Source of the DNA: Microbacterium sp.
GTDB taxonomy: Bacteria; Actinomycetota; Actinomycetes; Actinomycetales; Microbacteriaceae
Direction of reading: 5' to 3'
NCBI GenBank assembly: GCA_003248845.1
Contig: QFPD01000172.1
Location: 1-8,923, forward strand
Length of the DNA: 8,923 nucleotides
A program made the position numbers and the translations under genes. The notes under the pieces were generated by a model. It was not told the origin of the DNA, made no database searches, and was given only the letters and a program-made list of their open reading frames with translations. Below, in pieces: positions 7,137 through 8,923 of the stretch (positions are counted from its first letter, which is position 1; the number at the start of each line of letters is the position of its first letter).

Positions 7137-8456
7137 TCAGACGGTGCCGGTCCACCGCCGTAGGGCGTTGCGGGCCGCCTCGTCGGGGTTGTCGTCGTCG
7201 GTGCCGTCGCCCTCCCCGAGCGAGGGGTCCGTGCGTCTCGGGAGTCCGGGCGCATCGCCTTCGACGCTTCGGTTGAGCGTGGGTCCGGTGTCCTCCACGG
7301 CGAGACCCGTCCATCCGGAGAGCTCGATCGGCACCGTCGCGCCCGCGTCCTCGCGCTGATCGGCGCCGCGTTGATCCGCGCCGCGCGCTTCATCCTCGAG
7401 GAAGCTCGCGAGCGTCTCGGGGTCGAACGTGTCGGTGTGCATCGATGTGTCGACGGGTCCGCTCAGGGTGCTGGGAACGCGCGCGCTCGCGGCGATGGCC
7501 TCGTCGGCGCTCACGGAGCCGTGGATGACGGCGGGCTGATCGCGCACGCTTTCGTCGAGCGACGTGAGCAGGGCGACGGCGTCGGCGACGAGGTCGCGCG
7601 ATCCGCTCTCGTGCGCGTGCAGGAGCCACTTGGCGAACTCGAGCTCCGCATGCAGTCGGGCGCGCTCGGCGAGCTGGGAATCGGGGGCGCGGTGCGAGGC
7701 TCGCACATACGCTTCGATGACATCGCTCTGCGCTTCCGGCGCGGATGACGTCCAACGCAGGTCGACGGCGGGGTCACCGACCCCGACACCGCCCCAGGTG
7801 AGCAGACCCGTGACGACGGGGACGCCGTCGGCATCGTCTTCGAACACGAACGATGCCGGGTCGACGCCGCCGAGGACGATCGTCGTTTCGAACCGCCAGA
7901 GCGCGTCGCTGCCCAGCGCGGTGCTCCAGCGGCGCAGCAGCCCGAACGGAAGTTCGCCGGTAGCCTCCGCGCGGTCGAGAAGCCGCTCGGCGTCGTCGCG
8001 CACCTGCGTCGCGGTGAGCATCGGAAGCCCGGCGTCGCGGACCACTGTGACGGGGAGGTCGTGCACTTGGGCGATCGCTTCACCGAGCGCCGTCGCGATG
8101 CCGCGGCCCGCGGGCACGTGACCCGCGTCGACTCGGTAGCCGGGCAGCAGCGTCTGCACGAGGGTGTGACGTCCGTCGACGGTGGTCTGGCCCAGGACGT
8201 CCGGAGCTCCGAAGGGCAGGACGGCACGGACGCCAGGGGTCAGCGCTGTGAGCGCGCGCGCTTCGGCGCGCAGGTCCCGATCGGCGTCGTCATCGACGGG
8301 GACGCGCACGACCACGCGGCGCCCGTCCTCGAGCTCTGCGATCGCGCTGTCGTAGCGCCCCGACACGCCTTCGCTCAGAATCCCGACGCCCGTCACCACG
8401 ACGCGGGGGAGGGCGGAGGTCACCGACGCGGCTAAGGTGAGGGGTGAGCGTGCCAT
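7137..8456 (-). CDS. Phosphotransferase-fold protein lacking catalytic residues, with acidic C-terminal tail (439 aa)
   Basis: The first 300 or so residues have the outline of the APH/choline-kinase phosphotransferase fold. There is a beta3-like VVVRVPV (48-54) followed by an Arg/Glu-rich helix (RAEARAL), a hinge-like LVQTLLPGYRV (99-109), an AIAQVHDLP helix (127-135) and a GVGVGDPAVDLRW signature (223-235). The catalytic loop expected as HGDLHPGN reads LGGVDPAS (195-202), and the metal-binding Asp expected in IDW is Thr220 (LLTW). His, catalytic Asp, Asn and the metal Asp are therefore all replaced, which suggests a pseudokinase. Residues from about 315 form a low-complexity acidic tail with a duplicated RGADQ (358-367). 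The ATG at 8456 is preferred because a TACCCT -10 ends 6 bases upstream (leaderless) and because earlier starts would run into nudC. The gene is convergent with adnB and divergent from nudC. Automatic pipelines may call it a macrolide or aminoglycoside phosphotransferase; nothing here supports drug modification. Confidence 0.8.
   Translation of the reverse strand: MARSPLTLAASVTSALPRVVVTGVGILSEGVSGRYDSAIAELEDGRRVVVRVPVDDDADRDLRAEARALTALTPGVRAVLPFGAPDVLGQTTVDGRHTLVQTLLPGYRVDAGHVPAGRGIATALGEAIAQVHDLPVTVVRDAGLPMLTATQVRDDAERLLDRAEATGELPFGLLRRWSTALGSDALWRFETTIVLGGVDPASFVFEDDADGVPVVTGLLTWGGVGVGDPAVDLRWTSSAPEAQSDVIEAYVRASHRAPDSQLAERARLHAELEFAKWLLHAHESGSRDLVADAVALLTSLDESVRDQPAVIHGSVSADEAIAASARVPSTLSGPVDTSMHTDTFDPETLASFLEDEARGADQRGADQREDAGATVPIELSGWTGLAVEDTGPTLNRSVEGDAPGLPRRTDPSLGEGDGTDDDNPDEAARNALRRWTGTV
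7356..7385 (-). repeat. In-frame 15-bp duplication (RGADQ x2)
   Basis: Bases 7371-7385 and 7356-7370 encode RGADQ twice on the minus strand and match at 13 of 15 bases. The duplication lies in the acidic, probably disordered tail of the phosphotransferase-fold protein and looks like a slippage product. Confidence 0.6.
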
Positions 8457-8462
8457 GCCCCC

Positions 8463-8468
8463 AGGGTA
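8463..8468 (-). promoter_or_regulatory. Leaderless -10 element of the phosphotransferase-fold gene
   Basis: On the minus strand TACCCT is followed by GGGGGC and then the ATG at 8456, the same 6-base spacing as in front of adnA, so transcription should begin at the start codon. There is no -35 or damage-type upstream motif. It sits within the 64-bp divergent spacer shared with nudC. Confidence 0.5.
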
Positions 8469-8506
8469 GGTCTGCCGCGCCCCGTCGGGCCGCGCGCCAC
8501 GCCCTG

Positions 8507-8514
8507 AAGAGAGG
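8507..8514 (+). promoter_or_regulatory. Shine-Dalgarno of nudC
   Basis: AAGAGAGG lies 6 bases before the ATG at 8521. It fixes that ATG as the start and shows that this gene, unlike its divergent neighbour, has an untranslated leader. I found no confident -10 for it; it must overlap the neighbour's promoter region within the 64-bp spacer. Confidence 0.65.
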
Positions 8515-8520
8515 TCCCGG

Positions 8521-8923
8521 ATGCCCGGTCGCGACGCCCCGCCGCCCCCGTTGGCACGCGCCGGGATCGACCGCGCCGCGGAGGAGCGCGACACGCCGGA
8601 CCTCGTCCCGACGCTCGCAGCAGACACGGCCACGCGTGTCATCCCGGTGCACGGCGACCGGGCTCTCGTCGCGGCATCCGGGGGGTCTCTCGTGCGTTTG
8701 GCGCCTTCGGCCGTCCCCGCGGACAGCCTGCAGGCGTTCCTCGGGCGGAGCGCCGATGGCGTTCCCGTGCTGCTGGCGGTGCTCGACGCGGAGTCCGACG
8801 TCCAGCCGAACGCCGTGGCTGACGCGAGCTGGGCGTCTCTGCGCGATGCCGGCGGCCGGCTCGATTCCGTCGACGCGGGGCTGTTCGTCGAGGCGGTCGC
8901 TCTTGGCCGGTGGATCGTGGACG
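8521..8923 (+). CDS. nudC: NAD(+)/NADH diphosphatase NudC, N-terminal part (3' end beyond the window)
   Basis: NudC hydrolyses NAD(H) to NMN(H) and AMP, and in several bacteria also removes NAD caps from RNA. The visible 134 codons cover the N-terminal NUDIX-like domain that precedes the zinc ribbon and catalytic Nudix domain in this family. Diagnostic pieces are PPLARAGIDRAAEER (9-23, family form PLARxxxDR), a V-HGDRALVA strand, the FLGR turn with VPVLLAVLD after it, and WASLRDAGGRL leading to DAGLFVEAVALGRW (104-131). The zinc cysteines and the Nudix box lie past the right edge and cannot be checked. The start is fixed by the AAGAGAGG ribosome-binding site. It is divergent from the phosphotransferase-fold gene. 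From memory, nudC lies near adnAB and uvrD2 in mycobacteria, so the order looks ancestral. Confidence 0.85.
   Translation, partial: MPGRDAPPPPLARAGIDRAAEERDTPDLVPTLAADTATRVIPVHGDRALVAASGGSLVRLAPSAVPADSLQAFLGRSADGVPVLLAVLDAESDVQPNAVADASWASLRDAGGRLDSVDAGLFVEAVALGRWIVD

Noticed and set aside
7137..8456. Antibiotic-resistance phosphotransferase
   Set aside because: The catalytic loop and metal-binding Asp are replaced, and the genomic context is housekeeping rather than mobile.
8457..8642. N-terminal extension of the phosphotransferase-fold gene to a start at 8642
   Set aside because: It would overlap nudC by 122 bases and add 62 low-complexity residues. The start at 8456 has a leaderless promoter and a typical N-terminus.

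Overview
The window is about 72% G+C by eye, has strongly GC-ending codons and GTG starts, and carries leaderless promoters with TAnnnT -10 hexamers. Its gene content (a DUF3107 protein, an AdnA/AdnB-type helicase-nuclease pair, a phosphotransferase-fold protein and nudC) points to a high-GC actinobacterium. Protein wording and base composition resemble Microbacteriaceae such as Microbacterium; that family-level placement is an inference.

Layout. On the minus strand, a short membrane protein (1-239, running off the left edge) follows a DUF3107 protein (249-473) with 9 bases between them. A 185-bp divergent region (474-658) holds the DUF3107 Shine-Dalgarno, a 14-bp tandem repeat and a promoter for the plus strand that closely matches the actinobacterial RecA-independent DNA-damage promoter (PafBC type). 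Next come adnA (659-3775) and adnB (3772-7081), overlapping by GTGA. A 55-bp convergent gap with two mutually exclusive hairpins separates adnB from a minus-strand phosphotransferase-fold gene (7137-8456). That gene is divergent from the start of nudC (8521 to the right edge) across 64 bp.

How the genes work together. AdnA and AdnB form the heterodimeric motor-nuclease that resects DNA double-strand breaks in actinobacteria; each normally has an N-terminal UvrD-like motor and a C-terminal PD-(D/E)XK nuclease. Here adnA is intact, with a weakened Walker B (DDAQ). adnB has lost roughly 35 codons near 5350, between helicase motifs IV and V, with a net frame change, so as written it cannot make the lead motor or its nuclease. 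This is either a real knockout of the resection machine or an assembly/sequencing deletion. nudC encodes an NAD(+)/NADH diphosphatase.

Main points of interest: the adnB deletion-frameshift, the damage-type promoter that is also leaderless, and a phosphotransferase-fold protein lacking every catalytic residue that can be aligned (a predicted pseudokinase with a long acidic tail). No mobile element, CRISPR array, tRNA or rRNA was seen. No wholly novel system was found.
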